From Candidatus Caldisaccharidevorator malaysiensis (lineage in GTDB: Bacteria; Armatimonadota; Fervidibacteria; Fervidibacterales; Fervidibacteraceae), in contig JANXBO010000006.1 in the NCBI GenBank assembly GCA_025057575.1, forward strand, positions 1 through 64,000: a DNA stretch of 64,000 nucleotides, given 5' to 3'. Below the pieces are notes generated by a model, which saw only the letters and a program-made list of their open reading frames with translations, did no database searches and was not told the origin of the DNA. Positions 36,563 through 45,590 of this stretch are shown here, in pieces; position 1 is the first letter of the stretch; every line of letters starts with the position of its first letter. Both the position numbers and the translations under genes were made by a program.

Positions 36563-38536
36563 ATGGCTGTCATTGTCCGAAGAAGGCTTTTGATAACGGC
36601 ACTCGTCACATTGCTCTCGTTGCTTCTGGCTTTCCGACCGATTGCCGTCGGGCCGATTGAGGATTATCGGGTGGAGATCACGATCCGCTACTCTTTTCCA
36701 AAGCCCTTTTCCGAACTCAATCTTAAAGAGCCTATAGAACTTAAGGTCAAGGAACTGTTGGAGAAGGACGCCAAAGCCGATTTAGCATCGGTTAAAGTAG
36801 CAGGAGAGTCGTTATTGATCATAGAAGACGAATCCCCCGATGTCGCCGCTGCGGAGCAAAAGATTACCGCCATTCAGAAAGCAATGAAAAAGGCATATCC
36901 TGGTGCTACCGTCGTGGAAGCTACCTATGAAGAAATCGGCAGGAAACCCGTTGCGAGGTTTTTGGGCATTTCCCTCTTCGCCCCGCAGCCGCGGCTTCAT
37001 TTAGGGTTGGACCTAAGGGGCGGATCGCGCATCGTTCTTCTCTGCCATCGGGCGGAGTTCGCCTTTCAGTTGGGAAGGACGGCAGCGAAAACAGAGGCAG
37101 AGCGCCAGGCTCTTCAAGAGAAGATCGTTCGTGAGTTGGAGCGGCAGGGGCTGTTAGGGGCGTCCGTTCGTCTGGATCCGTCGGGCACGGTCGTCATTGT
37201 TCGGACCCAGTCGGAAGGAAGCGCTCAGGTAGAGCGGGACCTGCGGATCATCCAGAAGACTCTCAATGCCTTGGTCGGTGTTGCCAACGAAATCAAAGAC
37301 AGAAGAGCCTATTTCACCGTGGACGAGTCCACACTGGAAACGGTCCGCCAGATCATTGACCTAAGGATCAACCGGTATGGGGTGGCGGAGCCGCAGATCT
37401 ATGCCGAGGGTCGGGATCGGGTCGTGGTGGAGATGCCGGGCGTTCGCAACCCCGAAGCCGCTCTTCGTCTCATCGGGGAGATGGGGAATCTGGAATTCCG
37501 AGACGTGCCGCCAAGGTATCAGGTATCGGAAGGCGCTGAAGAAGGCGAGTCAAGGGTCCTTTTCCGGGACCAAAAGGGTAACGAAGTCCCCGCTTTTGAG
37601 GTCTACCGACAATCTCGTCTCATCGTCTCCGGAAAGGAACTGGTCCCCCCCGCTACCGCCCGTTTGGACCCGACGGCACTGACACCTAGAGAGGCGATCA
37701 CGGTTCATCTGCGGTTCAATCGGGAAGGGGCTCGCAAATTTGCTGAATTCACCAGAAGGAATATCGGAAAGCCCCTGGCGATCTGGTATGATAAAGAATG
37801 CATTAGCGCCCCAACCGTTCAGGATTACATCCCTCACGGAGAGGCTTATATTACCGGTCTCTCCTCAATGGAAGAGGCTCTTCTTCTCAAGGTCATCTTG
37901 GATGCCGGTGCGCTGCCCGTTCCGGTTTCGGTGTTGTGGCGGCAGACTGTTTCCCCCACTTTGGGAGCCGACACCGTCGTTCATAGCCTCCAAGCAGGGC
38001 TGTTAGGCATTTTGGGCGTTTGCCTCTTTATGGTCCTTTATTACCGACTACCGGGGCTGTTGGCGTGCCTGGCGCTTTTCATCTACGCCAGTCTGGTTTT
38101 GGCAGTGATGAGCCTGCACATCGGTCAGTGGCGACCTGTCTTAACCTTGCCGGGGATCGTCGGTCTCATCGTCTCCTTCGGAATGGCTGTGGACGTCAAT
38201 GTGATAACCTTTGAAAGGCTGAAAGAAGAACTTAGGACAGGTAAACCCCTCAGGATGGCGTTAGAAATGGCTTTTGACAGGTCGTGGACTGCGATTTTGG
38301 ACAGCCACGTGACCATCTTTTTAGCCGCCCTTGTCCTTTATTGGGCGGGAACGGGTCCGGTTAAAGGCTTTGCGACAACCCTTATCATCGGAACAGCAGC
38401 CAACCTGTTCAGCGCCCTGTTTTCGACCCGAGCGCTCCTGGAAGCCATCGTCCGCACCCCTCTCTCGACCCAACTGGGTCTTTTTCAAACCTTTGCCGAT
38501 ACCCCTTTCGTCAGGCGTTTGGTTGCCGGAAGTTGA
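36563..38536 (+). CDS. secD: Protein translocase subunit SecD
   Basis: LHLGLDLRGGSRIVL; GVAEPQIYAEGRDRVVVEMPGV; GMAVDVNVITFERLKEEL. Confidence 0.97.
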   Translation: MAVIVRRRLLITALVTLLSLLLAFRPIAVGPIEDYRVEITIRYSFPKPFSELNLKEPIELKVKELLEKDAKADLASVKVAGESLLIIEDESPDVAAAEQKITAIQKAMKKAYPGATVVEATYEEIGRKPVARFLGISLFAPQPRLHLGLDLRGGSRIVLLCHRAEFAFQLGRTAAKTEAERQALQEKIVRELERQGLLGASVRLDPSGTVVIVRTQSEGSAQVERDLRIIQKTLNALVGVANEIKDRRAYFTVDESTLETVRQIIDLRINRYGVAEPQIYAEGRDRVVVEMPGVRNPEAALRLIGEMGNLEFRDVPPRYQVSEGAEEGESRVLFRDQKGNEVPAFEVYRQSRLIVSGKELVPPATARLDPTALTPREAITVHLRFNREGARKFAEFTRRNIGKPLAIWYDKECISAPTVQDYIPHGEAYITGLSSMEEALLLKVILDAGALPVPVSVLWRQTVSPTLGADTVVHSLQAGLLGILGVCLFMVLYYRLPGLLACLALFIYASLVLAVMSLHIGQWRPVLTLPGIVGLIVSFGMAVDVNVITFERLKEELRTGKPLRMALEMAFDRSWTAILDSHVTIFLAALVLYWAGTGPVKGFATTLIIGTAANLFSALFSTRALLEAIVRTPLSTQLGLFQTFADTPFVRRLVAGS

Positions 38537-38552
38537 GGAGTGAAGAGCCACG

Positions 38553-39686
38553 ATGACATCTTTGTCCCCTGCTCCTTACGACATTGTCGGAAAAAGTCGT
38601 TTTTGGCTTGGTCTTGGACTTGCCGTTATGCTGTTGGCTTTGGCGGGTCTGATCGTTCGGGGTCTGAACTTGGGTCTGGATTTTACAGGGGGAGCAGTCT
38701 ACCGGTATGTTTTTCCCCGCAAAGTCGCCGAGACGATCCGTGAAGAGGCACAGGTTTCGGATCAGGTCCGTCGGGTCGTTCGGGGCTTAGACCTTCCTTC
38801 GGAACCGGTCATTCAATTAGCCGAGGGCAAGTGGCTGTTGATAAGGGTCCGGGTGTTGACTCAGGAAGAAGGCAGTCGCTATGCGGCGGCTCTGGATAAG
38901 TCTTTGGAGGAAGCCTTTCCCGGAATCCGCAGGGAGGGGCTGGAGTTCATTGGATCCGTTGTCGGGGGCGAGTTGACGACCGCCGCCTGGATCGGTTCCA
39001 TTGTCGGTTTGTCCCTCGTCTCTGCCTGGATTTGGCTACGGTATCAGATTTTGGGCGCAGGTTGGCTTTTTGCTGCGGGTGCCCTTTTCGCCTTATCCCA
39101 CGATATTCTCGTTCTCATTGGCTTCACTGCCTGGTCGGGTCTGGAGGTCAACAGTTCGTTCATCGCTGCTTTGTTGACGGTTGCCGGCTATTCGGTTCAG
39201 GACACGGTTGTCATCTACGACCGAATTCGGGAAAACTTGAAAGTCCGAAAAGGATGGGCTCTGGACCGCATCATTAACTTCAGTTTGGTGGAGACACTGC
39301 CCCGCTCCATCAACACATCCCTGACGACGGCGCTGACCCTTTGGGCGGTCATCCTTCTCGGTGGACTGGCGGTCAAGTCCCTGGCTTGGACTCTTTTGAT
39401 CGGTATTGCTGCTGGGACTTACTCTTCCGTTTTCATTGCTGCACCTTTGGTCCTCGTCCTTCAAAGATGGTGGGAGCGCCGTCGCGGAGAAGGAGCAGAA
39501 GCTCCCGTCCGACGGGTCAGCGTGGCGACCGGCATTTTGCGAGGTCCGGGGGTAACCACCAGTCCTTCTCAAAGCGAGGTGGAGGCGCCAAAGACCCCGA
39601 CACCCGCTGGCCCTTCCCGACCGATTCTGAGAAGAACGGAGCCAGTGACGCCGCATCGCAAACCGCGCAAAAAAAGAAAGCGTTAA
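38553..39686 (+). CDS. secF: Protein translocase subunit SecF
   Basis: LNLGLDFTGGAVYRY; TVAGYSVQDTVVIYDRIREN; LPRSINTSLTT. Confidence 0.97.
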   Translation: MTSLSPAPYDIVGKSRFWLGLGLAVMLLALAGLIVRGLNLGLDFTGGAVYRYVFPRKVAETIREEAQVSDQVRRVVRGLDLPSEPVIQLAEGKWLLIRVRVLTQEEGSRYAAALDKSLEEAFPGIRREGLEFIGSVVGGELTTAAWIGSIVGLSLVSAWIWLRYQILGAGWLFAAGALFALSHDILVLIGFTAWSGLEVNSSFIAALLTVAGYSVQDTVVIYDRIRENLKVRKGWALDRIINFSLVETLPRSINTSLTTALTLWAVILLGGLAVKSLAWTLLIGIAAGTYSSVFIAAPLVLVLQRWWERRRGEGAEAPVRRVSVATGILRGPGVTTSPSQSEVEAPKTPTPAGPSRPILRRTEPVTPHRKPRKKRKR

Positions 39687-39713
39687 GTCTCTTGTTGACG
39701 AAAGGATCCTTTG

Positions 39714-40457
39714 ATGGCATCAGCAGGTGTCTCTTTGAGGGCAGACGGACGGGCAGCTGATCAGATGCGCCCCATTCGGCTCATTCGCGGTTGGCACCGG
39801 TTTGCTGAGGGTTCGTGTCTGATTGAGGTGGGACAGACGAGAGTTTTGTGCACGGCGACTGTTCAAGAAAGAGTCCCCAGTTTTTTGAAAGGATCGGGCA
39901 CTGGGTGGATCACGGCAGAATACGGCATGCTCCCCAGAGCCACCCTGACCCGCAACGACAGGGAAGCGAGAGTGGGTCGTCAGGACAGCCGTTCCATAGA
40001 GATTCAGCGGCTGATTGGACGGTGTTTGAGGGCAGCCGTTCGCCTGGACGCTTTGGGAGAGAGGACTTTGGTGATTGACTGCGATGTGCTCCAGGGCGAC
40101 GGGGGGACCCGGGTTGCTGCGATCACAGGCGGTTTCGTTGCCCTGGTGGAGGCTCTCTATCGGTTGAAGGAGGACGGGACGATCAAGACGTTGCCCATCA
40201 TCGGGTTGCTGGCAGCAGTGAGTGTTGGCATCTTGGATGATGCTCTTCTTCTGGACCTGTCCTACGAAGAAGACCATCGGGCACAAGTGGATATGAATGT
40301 AGCGATGTTGTCGGACAACAGGCTGGTGGAAGTTCAAGCTTCGGCTGAGGGACGCCCCTTTACCAGGGACGAATTGGATCGGCTCTTAACCTTGGCGGAA
40401 AAGGGAATCCGGCAATTGCAAAACCTTCAAAGAAAGGTCCTGGAAGGCATCTTGTGA
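39714..40457 (+). CDS. rph: Ribonuclease PH
   Basis: GQTRVLCTATVQERVPSFLKGSGTGWITAEYGMLPRAT..R..REARVGRQDSRSIEIQRLIGRCLRAAV. Confidence 0.97.
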   Translation: MASAGVSLRADGRAADQMRPIRLIRGWHRFAEGSCLIEVGQTRVLCTATVQERVPSFLKGSGTGWITAEYGMLPRATLTRNDREARVGRQDSRSIEIQRLIGRCLRAAVRLDALGERTLVIDCDVLQGDGGTRVAAITGGFVALVEALYRLKEDGTIKTLPIIGLLAAVSVGILDDALLLDLSYEEDHRAQVDMNVAMLSDNRLVEVQASAEGRPFTRDELDRLLTLAEKGIRQLQNLQRKVLEGIL

Positions 40458-40470
40458 TCCCAAACGGCGG

Positions 40471-40770
40471 TTACGATTCCTCTACAACCCTGGGGACGCG
40501 GAAGTAGCCATTAACGGCATCGGGCGCATTAGCCAGAAGGTCCTCTCTCGGGTAGGGTTCGGTCGGTTCGTCTTCCCGAAAGACATTGGACAGGGGGAGA
40601 ATGTGGGAAGTTGGTTCCACCCCTTCAATATCCAGTTCCTTAAGTTTCTCAATGTGCTCTAAGATCCGGTTCAGTTCCCAGGTATATCTTTCAATCTCTT
40701 CCTCGTCCAGTTCTAACCGGGCGAGGAGAGCGATGTGGAGGACCTCTTCCCGAGTTAGCGGCATAAACAC
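40471..40770 (-). CDS. gatC: Asp-tRNA(Asn)/Glu-tRNA(Gln) amidotransferase subunit GatC
   Basis: LTREEVLHIALLARLELDEEEIERYTWELNRILEHIEKLKELD; LRED.. Confidence 0.93.
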   Translation of the reverse strand: MFMPLTREEVLHIALLARLELDEEEIERYTWELNRILEHIEKLKELDIEGVEPTSHILPLSNVFREDEPTEPYPREDLLANAPDAVNGYFRVPRVVEES

Positions 40771-40793
40771 TGATCCGCCTTTCAGTCTTTTAG

Positions 40794-40869
40794 TGGCCCC
40801 GACGGGATTTGAACCCGCGACCTCCGGCTTGAGAGGCCGGCGTCCTAAACCAGACTAGACGACGGGGCC
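40794..40869 (-). tRNA. tRNA-Glu (anticodon CTC); 3' CCA not encoded
   Basis: Minus strand GGCCCCGTCGTCTAGTCTGGTTTAGGACGCCGGCCTCTCAAGCCGGAGGTCGCGGGTTCAAATCCCGTCGGGGCCA. Confidence 0.95.
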
Positions 40870-40880
40870 CCTCTTTTTGC

Positions 40881-40956
40881 TGGCTGGGGCGCCTGGCTTC
40901 GATCCAGGGACCTCGGGATCCAGAGTCCCGCGTGCTACCAACTGCACCACGCCCCA
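40881..40956 (-). tRNA. tRNA-Gln (anticodon CTG), CCA encoded
   Basis: Minus strand TGGGGCGTGGTGCAGTTGGTAGCACGCGGGACTCTGGATCCCGAGGTCCCTGGATCGAAGCCAGGCGCCCCAGCCA. Confidence 0.95.
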
Positions 40957-41052
40957 GCCTTCTTATCGCTTATAATTGTGACACGCTCTTGCCCGAAAGC
41001 AATGGGTTGATAGCCAAGCGAGCTAAGAAACGAGTGAAGGAAGGAGATGGTT

Positions 41053-41517
41053 ATGGAAGAGACCTGCGAATGGCCCCTCATCCGAGCGTCGGACGAAGAA
41101 GTGCGGGATATTCTTCTGTCCGCCCAGACGATCGCCGTTGTCGGCGTCTCTCGGGATCCTTCAAAAGATAGCCATATCGTGGCTCAGTATTTAAGCCGAT
41201 ACTTCAACACCTACTTCGTCAACCCGAATGCTGACGAGATCGCTGGGAAAAAAGTTTACCCTTCTCTTTATGCTTTACCCGTTGCTCCCGACATCGTGGA
41301 TATCTTCCGTCCCCCGAGGGAGGTCCCCGAAATTGTGGACGCTGCCATTGCGATCAAGGCTCGGGTCATCTGGATGCAATTGGGGATCGTGCACAACGAG
41401 GCGGCCCGCAAAGCCCTTGATAAGGGACTCAAAGTGGTCATGAACCGCTGCCTAATGGTGGAGCACCGCCGGCTTGTCTCAGAGGGCATCATCCCTCCCC
41501 AACCAAAATCCAGTTAG
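41053..41517 (+). CDS. CoA-binding domain protein (YccU-like)
   Basis: TIAVVGVSRDPSKDSHIVAQYLSRYFNTYFVNPNADEIAGKKVYPSL; VWMQLGIVHNEAARKALDKGLKVVMNRCLMVEHRRL. Confidence 0.92.
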   Translation: MEETCEWPLIRASDEEVRDILLSAQTIAVVGVSRDPSKDSHIVAQYLSRYFNTYFVNPNADEIAGKKVYPSLYALPVAPDIVDIFRPPREVPEIVDAAIAIKARVIWMQLGIVHNEAARKALDKGLKVVMNRCLMVEHRRLVSEGIIPPQPKSS

Positions 41518-42299
41518 AAGGATAGGGGATCTCTGTCCGGTTCAATCCTTTTTAAAGAGTCAAGGGCGTTTTTGATTCCCCTACTTAAGGCTTCCTCCAG
41601 TTCCGGCTTTTCTTCCTTGAAGGAACTCAAAAGCCTTTTAACCCTCTCTCTTTCTGATTCCGGAACGTTTCTTTTGGCGAGGAATTCTTGGACATAAAGG
41701 ATCAAGTTTTCGCTGGCAGACCGTTTGGCTTTCCGCCATCCCAAAGATCTCTTGGCTTCTCTGATGGCAAACTCCACCAGATCGTCCAACGGCACGGACG
41801 AACGTTCGGGACGGAACAGCCATAAGGAGCGGGTGGTCATCTTAAAAGAGAGCGACCAGCATCGTCCCAGAGGCGTCAACGGTAGATCCCCTGCTTGACG
41901 CAGCCATAGTTCCTTGTCCGACCCTTTTAAAGGGTCTCCCGTTTCCGAACTCTCTTTCACCGTAATCTCTATCTTTCCCGCTTGCACCAGGTCCAGAAGG
42001 CTGACCTTCAAAATAGCCATTGCTAATTCATCGTTGGGCACCAATAGGTCGTTGCGGATATCGTGGTAACGGAACCGCTGCCAAGGGGGCACCTCCGATG
42101 CCGGAACAGTTGGGACGAACTCATCGGCAAACCGTAGGACCACGCAGTCCGGACCAATCTCCGATGCCGGCGGCACAATCAAATCATCAGGACTGTCCAG
42201 CCACTTGTGGAAGAGTGCCAAACCCGTTCGGACAGCAAAGAAAACTCCCACCCCAGCGGCGGCTAAGAAAAGGATCACTAAAAGCAACCCAGGCGGCAT
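41514..42299 (-). CDS. Hypothetical membrane-anchored protein
   Basis: Start MPPGLLLVILFLAAAGVGVFFAV after GGAGGCTTTTGC; N-terminal TM then soluble domain. Confidence 0.6.
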   Translation of the reverse strand: MPPGLLLVILFLAAAGVGVFFAVRTGLALFHKWLDSPDDLIVPPASEIGPDCVVLRFADEFVPTVPASEVPPWQRFRYHDIRNDLLVPNDELAMAILKVSLLDLVQAGKIEITVKESSETGDPLKGSDKELWLRQAGDLPLTPLGRCWSLSFKMTTRSLWLFRPERSSVPLDDLVEFAIREAKRSLGWRKAKRSASENLILYVQEFLAKRNVPESERERVKRLLSSFKEEKPELEEALSRGIKNALDSLKRIEPDRDPLSF

Positions 42300-42312
42300 G
42301 CAAAAGCCTCCG

Positions 42313-44277
42313 TCACGGAAGAACGCCGTAGGACTTGCGGGTCCTGAGACCGATGACCGCCAATGTCCCGCCAAAAACCAGATCGGTCAAGATCAACCCC
42401 AGGAAAAAAGGCTTCAAAGACTCGTAACCGGACAGCCCCGAATAGCGGAGAACCAGCCCCTTAATGATCCAGCCCATCAGGATCATCAGCCATAAGTTTT
42501 CCATCGCCCAGCCTCTACAGACGATCAGCCCCATTGGATGGAGCGGGAACCAGATCCAGTACCTCCTTGCTAAGAGGCAACCGCTAAAGATCAAAAATCC
42601 GATCCCCGTTCCCGCCATCCGGACCCAATTGGGTTCCAGACCCGGATCCATCGCCTGCACCATTTGATTGTAAGTCACATTAGCGTGCCAGTGGAAGGTG
42701 GACGACTCCAGCGTTATGGCGCCGTGAGTGTAAGTCATTTTCATCCACGCCCAGAGAGCCACCGGTATGGCGATCCCGATCAACAAAATCCCCCAACCCG
42801 TTACCCATCGCAGGTTCAGACCGACCCGTTCACTGATCTTCCAGGCGTTGAGCAGGGTTGGGAAAAGGGTTTCCCTCAGATCATAAGTGAATGCCTTTTG
42901 GAGCAGAAAAGAAGCGATAATGTCTTTGGGAGAAAAGGTCCGAGAGCCGATCGTTGCCCAGACAATATCGTGGGGAAGAATCCTCATCTGCACCATTAAA
43001 AGACCACCGTTGCCGGCGATCCAACCTGTCGCCAGGTAAAACCCGAGCGCCATCACGATGAAGGTGCCTGCCAAAAGCGGCGACAAGCCTCTCCCCACCA
43101 GCCAAAAGAAAAGAAAAAAGGCGACCAACAAAAGACCAAAAAAAGCCACCGGATAGGGCATCGGCTCGTGACGGTCGGTCTCTTTGGGCAGCAGACCCAC
43201 GCTTCTCTTGACGACCGTGACCCAGTGACCGGAAGCAGCGTAGAGGACGATAATAAGAAGCCCCAGGATGGCGCCGACCTGCTGAAACTGAACAAAGTCC
43301 GTTGCTGACATCCCGAAGGCGGTCCAGCCCAGGTAACGAAAGACAACCTGCTGCAGTCGTTCCAGGACAAAAAAGAACCAAAGGCTGAAGGCAACTTCAG
43401 AAGTCAAGAAATAGGTCAGCCCGATGCCGGCAGGATAGATGTTGATGTAGGTCCCGGAAATAGCGTCCAAAGGGAACGCCGTCACATACTCCCCAAGCAT
43501 CCGACTCCGCCGAATGGCGGGCACTGCAGGAAAGTAGAGGTTCAAACCACTGGTCAGGTGCAACAAAAAAGAGGCGGCAAAACCGATCCAGAAGGGTCTA
43601 CGGAAAAAAAGAGGTGGCAGCAACCTTTGCTGTTCTGGCGGTCGGGAAAGTTCGTAAGGCAACTGAATCAACGGAAAAGTAAAATGCTCTCGGTCGGTCC
43701 ATTGTTTCCTGATCAGAGCTGCCAAAAAAAGAGAAGCGGCGACCAAACCCATCGCCATTGGAACCCAAAAGGAAAAAGGTGGGAGCCAACCGTCCCAAAG
43801 GATCACACCCCCATTGCCCTCGTAAAAGCCCCTTGCTGTCGCCCGGTCCGTGACCACCAGCCACGGCTCGGCATAGGGCAGGATCAAACTGTCCCAGCGA
43901 TTTTGAGGGGTCGCCCGATAGACTAAGTTGGCAATTTGGGGCAAAATGTAGCGCCAGAAACCAGCCATCGCGATTCCTGACGGAATCGCTAAAAAAGCCC
44001 ACATCCCCCCTAACTCTTCCTTTTTGAAGGCCCTGTCGGGAAACCATCTTAAGAAAATGGGGTTCCATAAGCACACGATGATGACCAGGACCAGAACGGT
44101 ATTTGTTGGCAATAGGTTTCCTGCCAAGGGCGAATTGAGATAATAAAGGTCGTTATAAGGAATGACGAAGGAAAAGACAGAGGAAAGAATCAAGGAAAGA
44201 AACAGCACCCTCAGCGTGGGTTTGCCAGAAACAGGAGTCTCTAAGTCCTGAAGCAAAACCGCTTTTTCTTCTCTCAT
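42313..44277 (-). CDS. DUF6785/DUF6784-type large polytopic membrane protein
   Basis: SVFSFVIPYNDLYYLNSPLAGNLLPTNTVL...PNRAFKKEELGGMWAFL-like N-terminus; HWHANVTYNQMVQAMDPGLEPNWVRMAGTGIGFLIF C-terminal motif. Confidence 0.75.
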   Translation of the reverse strand: MREEKAVLLQDLETPVSGKPTLRVLFLSLILSSVFSFVIPYNDLYYLNSPLAGNLLPTNTVLVLVIIVCLWNPIFLRWFPDRAFKKEELGGMWAFLAIPSGIAMAGFWRYILPQIANLVYRATPQNRWDSLILPYAEPWLVVTDRATARGFYEGNGGVILWDGWLPPFSFWVPMAMGLVAASLFLAALIRKQWTDREHFTFPLIQLPYELSRPPEQQRLLPPLFFRRPFWIGFAASFLLHLTSGLNLYFPAVPAIRRSRMLGEYVTAFPLDAISGTYINIYPAGIGLTYFLTSEVAFSLWFFFVLERLQQVVFRYLGWTAFGMSATDFVQFQQVGAILGLLIIVLYAASGHWVTVVKRSVGLLPKETDRHEPMPYPVAFFGLLLVAFFLFFWLVGRGLSPLLAGTFIVMALGFYLATGWIAGNGGLLMVQMRILPHDIVWATIGSRTFSPKDIIASFLLQKAFTYDLRETLFPTLLNAWKISERVGLNLRWVTGWGILLIGIAIPVALWAWMKMTYTHGAITLESSTFHWHANVTYNQMVQAMDPGLEPNWVRMAGTGIGFLIFSGCLLARRYWIWFPLHPMGLIVCRGWAMENLWLMILMGWIIKGLVLRYSGLSGYESLKPFFLGLILTDLVFGGTLAVIGLRTRKSYGVLP

Positions 44278-44308
44278 TGAAGCGCCACTCTTGCAAGATA
44301 GATCCTTT

Positions 44309-45571
44309 TTAGTTGCTCAGAGGTGCTTGCGTCTGCTTCCTTGATGTGCTTGCGGGCGACTCTCGGATTTCCCTCAAAATCCCCTCCATTACGGATAACG
44401 CCCAATCCAATTCTCCTTCGCTGATAATTAGGGGCGGGGAAAGCCTGATGACGGGCCTTCCGTGAAGGGTGCGACAAACGATCAGATGGTGTTTCAGTGC
44501 CAAACGGACGAAGGCATCGCAAATTTCGTGACGGCTAAACTCAATCCCCCACATTGCTCCCAGTCCTCTTACATCCGCAATTAAGTCCGGAAAGGTCCGT
44601 TTTAGAAGATGCAATCTCTGTTTCAAGAGGCATCCAATTTGCGCTGCCCGCTCGGGCAATTGAAAGGACTTCAGGACCTCAAGGGCTGCTGCGGCGGCTG
44701 CCGACGCTACGGGATGTCCTCCAAAGGTGGTGACGTGGCAGAGGGGCGGGTCTCGGGAAAGGGTCTCCATAATGGAGAGAGGGGCAAGGAAACCGCTTAT
44801 GGGAAAGCCACCGCCGAGGGCTTTGCCAACGGTCACAATGTCCGGCGCCACACCCCAGTGTTCAAAAGCAAACCATTTGCCGGTCCGACCAAAGCCCGTC
44901 TGTATCTCGTCCAAAATGAGCACAGCACCCGATCGGTCGCACGCCTTTCGAACTGTTGCAAAGAAGCCGTCAGGAGGAACAATGATCCCTGCCTCACCCT
45001 GAATGGGTTCAGCAATCACCGCAGCCGTTTCCTCGTCCACTTGATCTAATCCCGACAAATCACCATAGTTCAGAAAAACAACATCGGCGAGCAGAGGTTC
45101 AAAGGGCTTCCGATACACATCGCGACCCGTCACGGAGAGGGATCCAAAGGTGTCTCCGTGGTAACTATTATGAAAAGCCACAAATTTTTTCCGCCCTGTA
45201 TACTTCCTTGCTAACTTAAGAGCGCCCTCATTGGCTTCGGTTCCGCTGTTAGTGGGATAAAACTGAAGGGGTGGGGATTCTTTGTTGGTTGCCCGTGTCT
45301 GTGCCTGGGCAACGATTTGACACAGTTTTTCCGCCAAACTCACCTGACTGGCTAAAACAAATTCTCCGTAAACATTGGCATGCCAGTAGCGATCTAACTG
45401 AGCCTGAACGGCTTTAAAAACGGCGGGATGGCGATGACCGATACTGTTCACCGCAATCCCTGCGATCAGGTCAAGAAAGCGTCTTCCCTTATGATCGGTC
45501 AACCAGCATCCAGAGGCGTCCTCAATCTGCAGCCCCAATGGTGTTGCCGAGGTCTGGGCCAGATATCGCAA
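44309..45571 (-). CDS. Class III (PLP) aminotransferase, acetylornithine/4-aminobutyrate type
   Basis: FYPTNSGTEANEGALKLARKYTGRKKFVAFHNSYHGDTFGSLSVTG; LILDEIQTGFGRTGKWFAFEHWGVAPDIVTVGKALGGGFPI. Confidence 0.93.
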   Translation of the reverse strand: MRYLAQTSATPLGLQIEDASGCWLTDHKGRRFLDLIAGIAVNSIGHRHPAVFKAVQAQLDRYWHANVYGEFVLASQVSLAEKLCQIVAQAQTRATNKESPPLQFYPTNSGTEANEGALKLARKYTGRKKFVAFHNSYHGDTFGSLSVTGRDVYRKPFEPLLADVVFLNYGDLSGLDQVDEETAAVIAEPIQGEAGIIVPPDGFFATVRKACDRSGAVLILDEIQTGFGRTGKWFAFEHWGVAPDIVTVGKALGGGFPISGFLAPLSIMETLSRDPPLCHVTTFGGHPVASAAAAAALEVLKSFQLPERAAQIGCLLKQRLHLLKRTFPDLIADVRGLGAMWGIEFSRHEICDAFVRLALKHHLIVCRTLHGRPVIRLSPPLIISEGELDWALSVMEGILREIRESPASTSRKQTQAPLSN

Positions 45572-45590
45572 AAACTTGCCATTCCAATCG

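Noticed and set aside
36563-38536. About 100-residue segment before LGLDLRGG in SecD
   Set aside because: Proteobacterial SecD has a comparable N-terminal periplasmic segment, so it is not clearly novel.
40586-40858. 90-aa plus-strand ORF ending LVAPTGFEPATSGLRGRRPKPD
   Set aside because: It is the antisense of gatC and tRNA-Glu; the GFEPATSGL tail is the usual spurious translation of tRNA complement.
40957-41000. TATAAT-like sequence upstream of tRNA-Gln
   Set aside because: A -10-like hexamer can be read on both strands, but I found no well-spaced -35; not enough to call a promoter.
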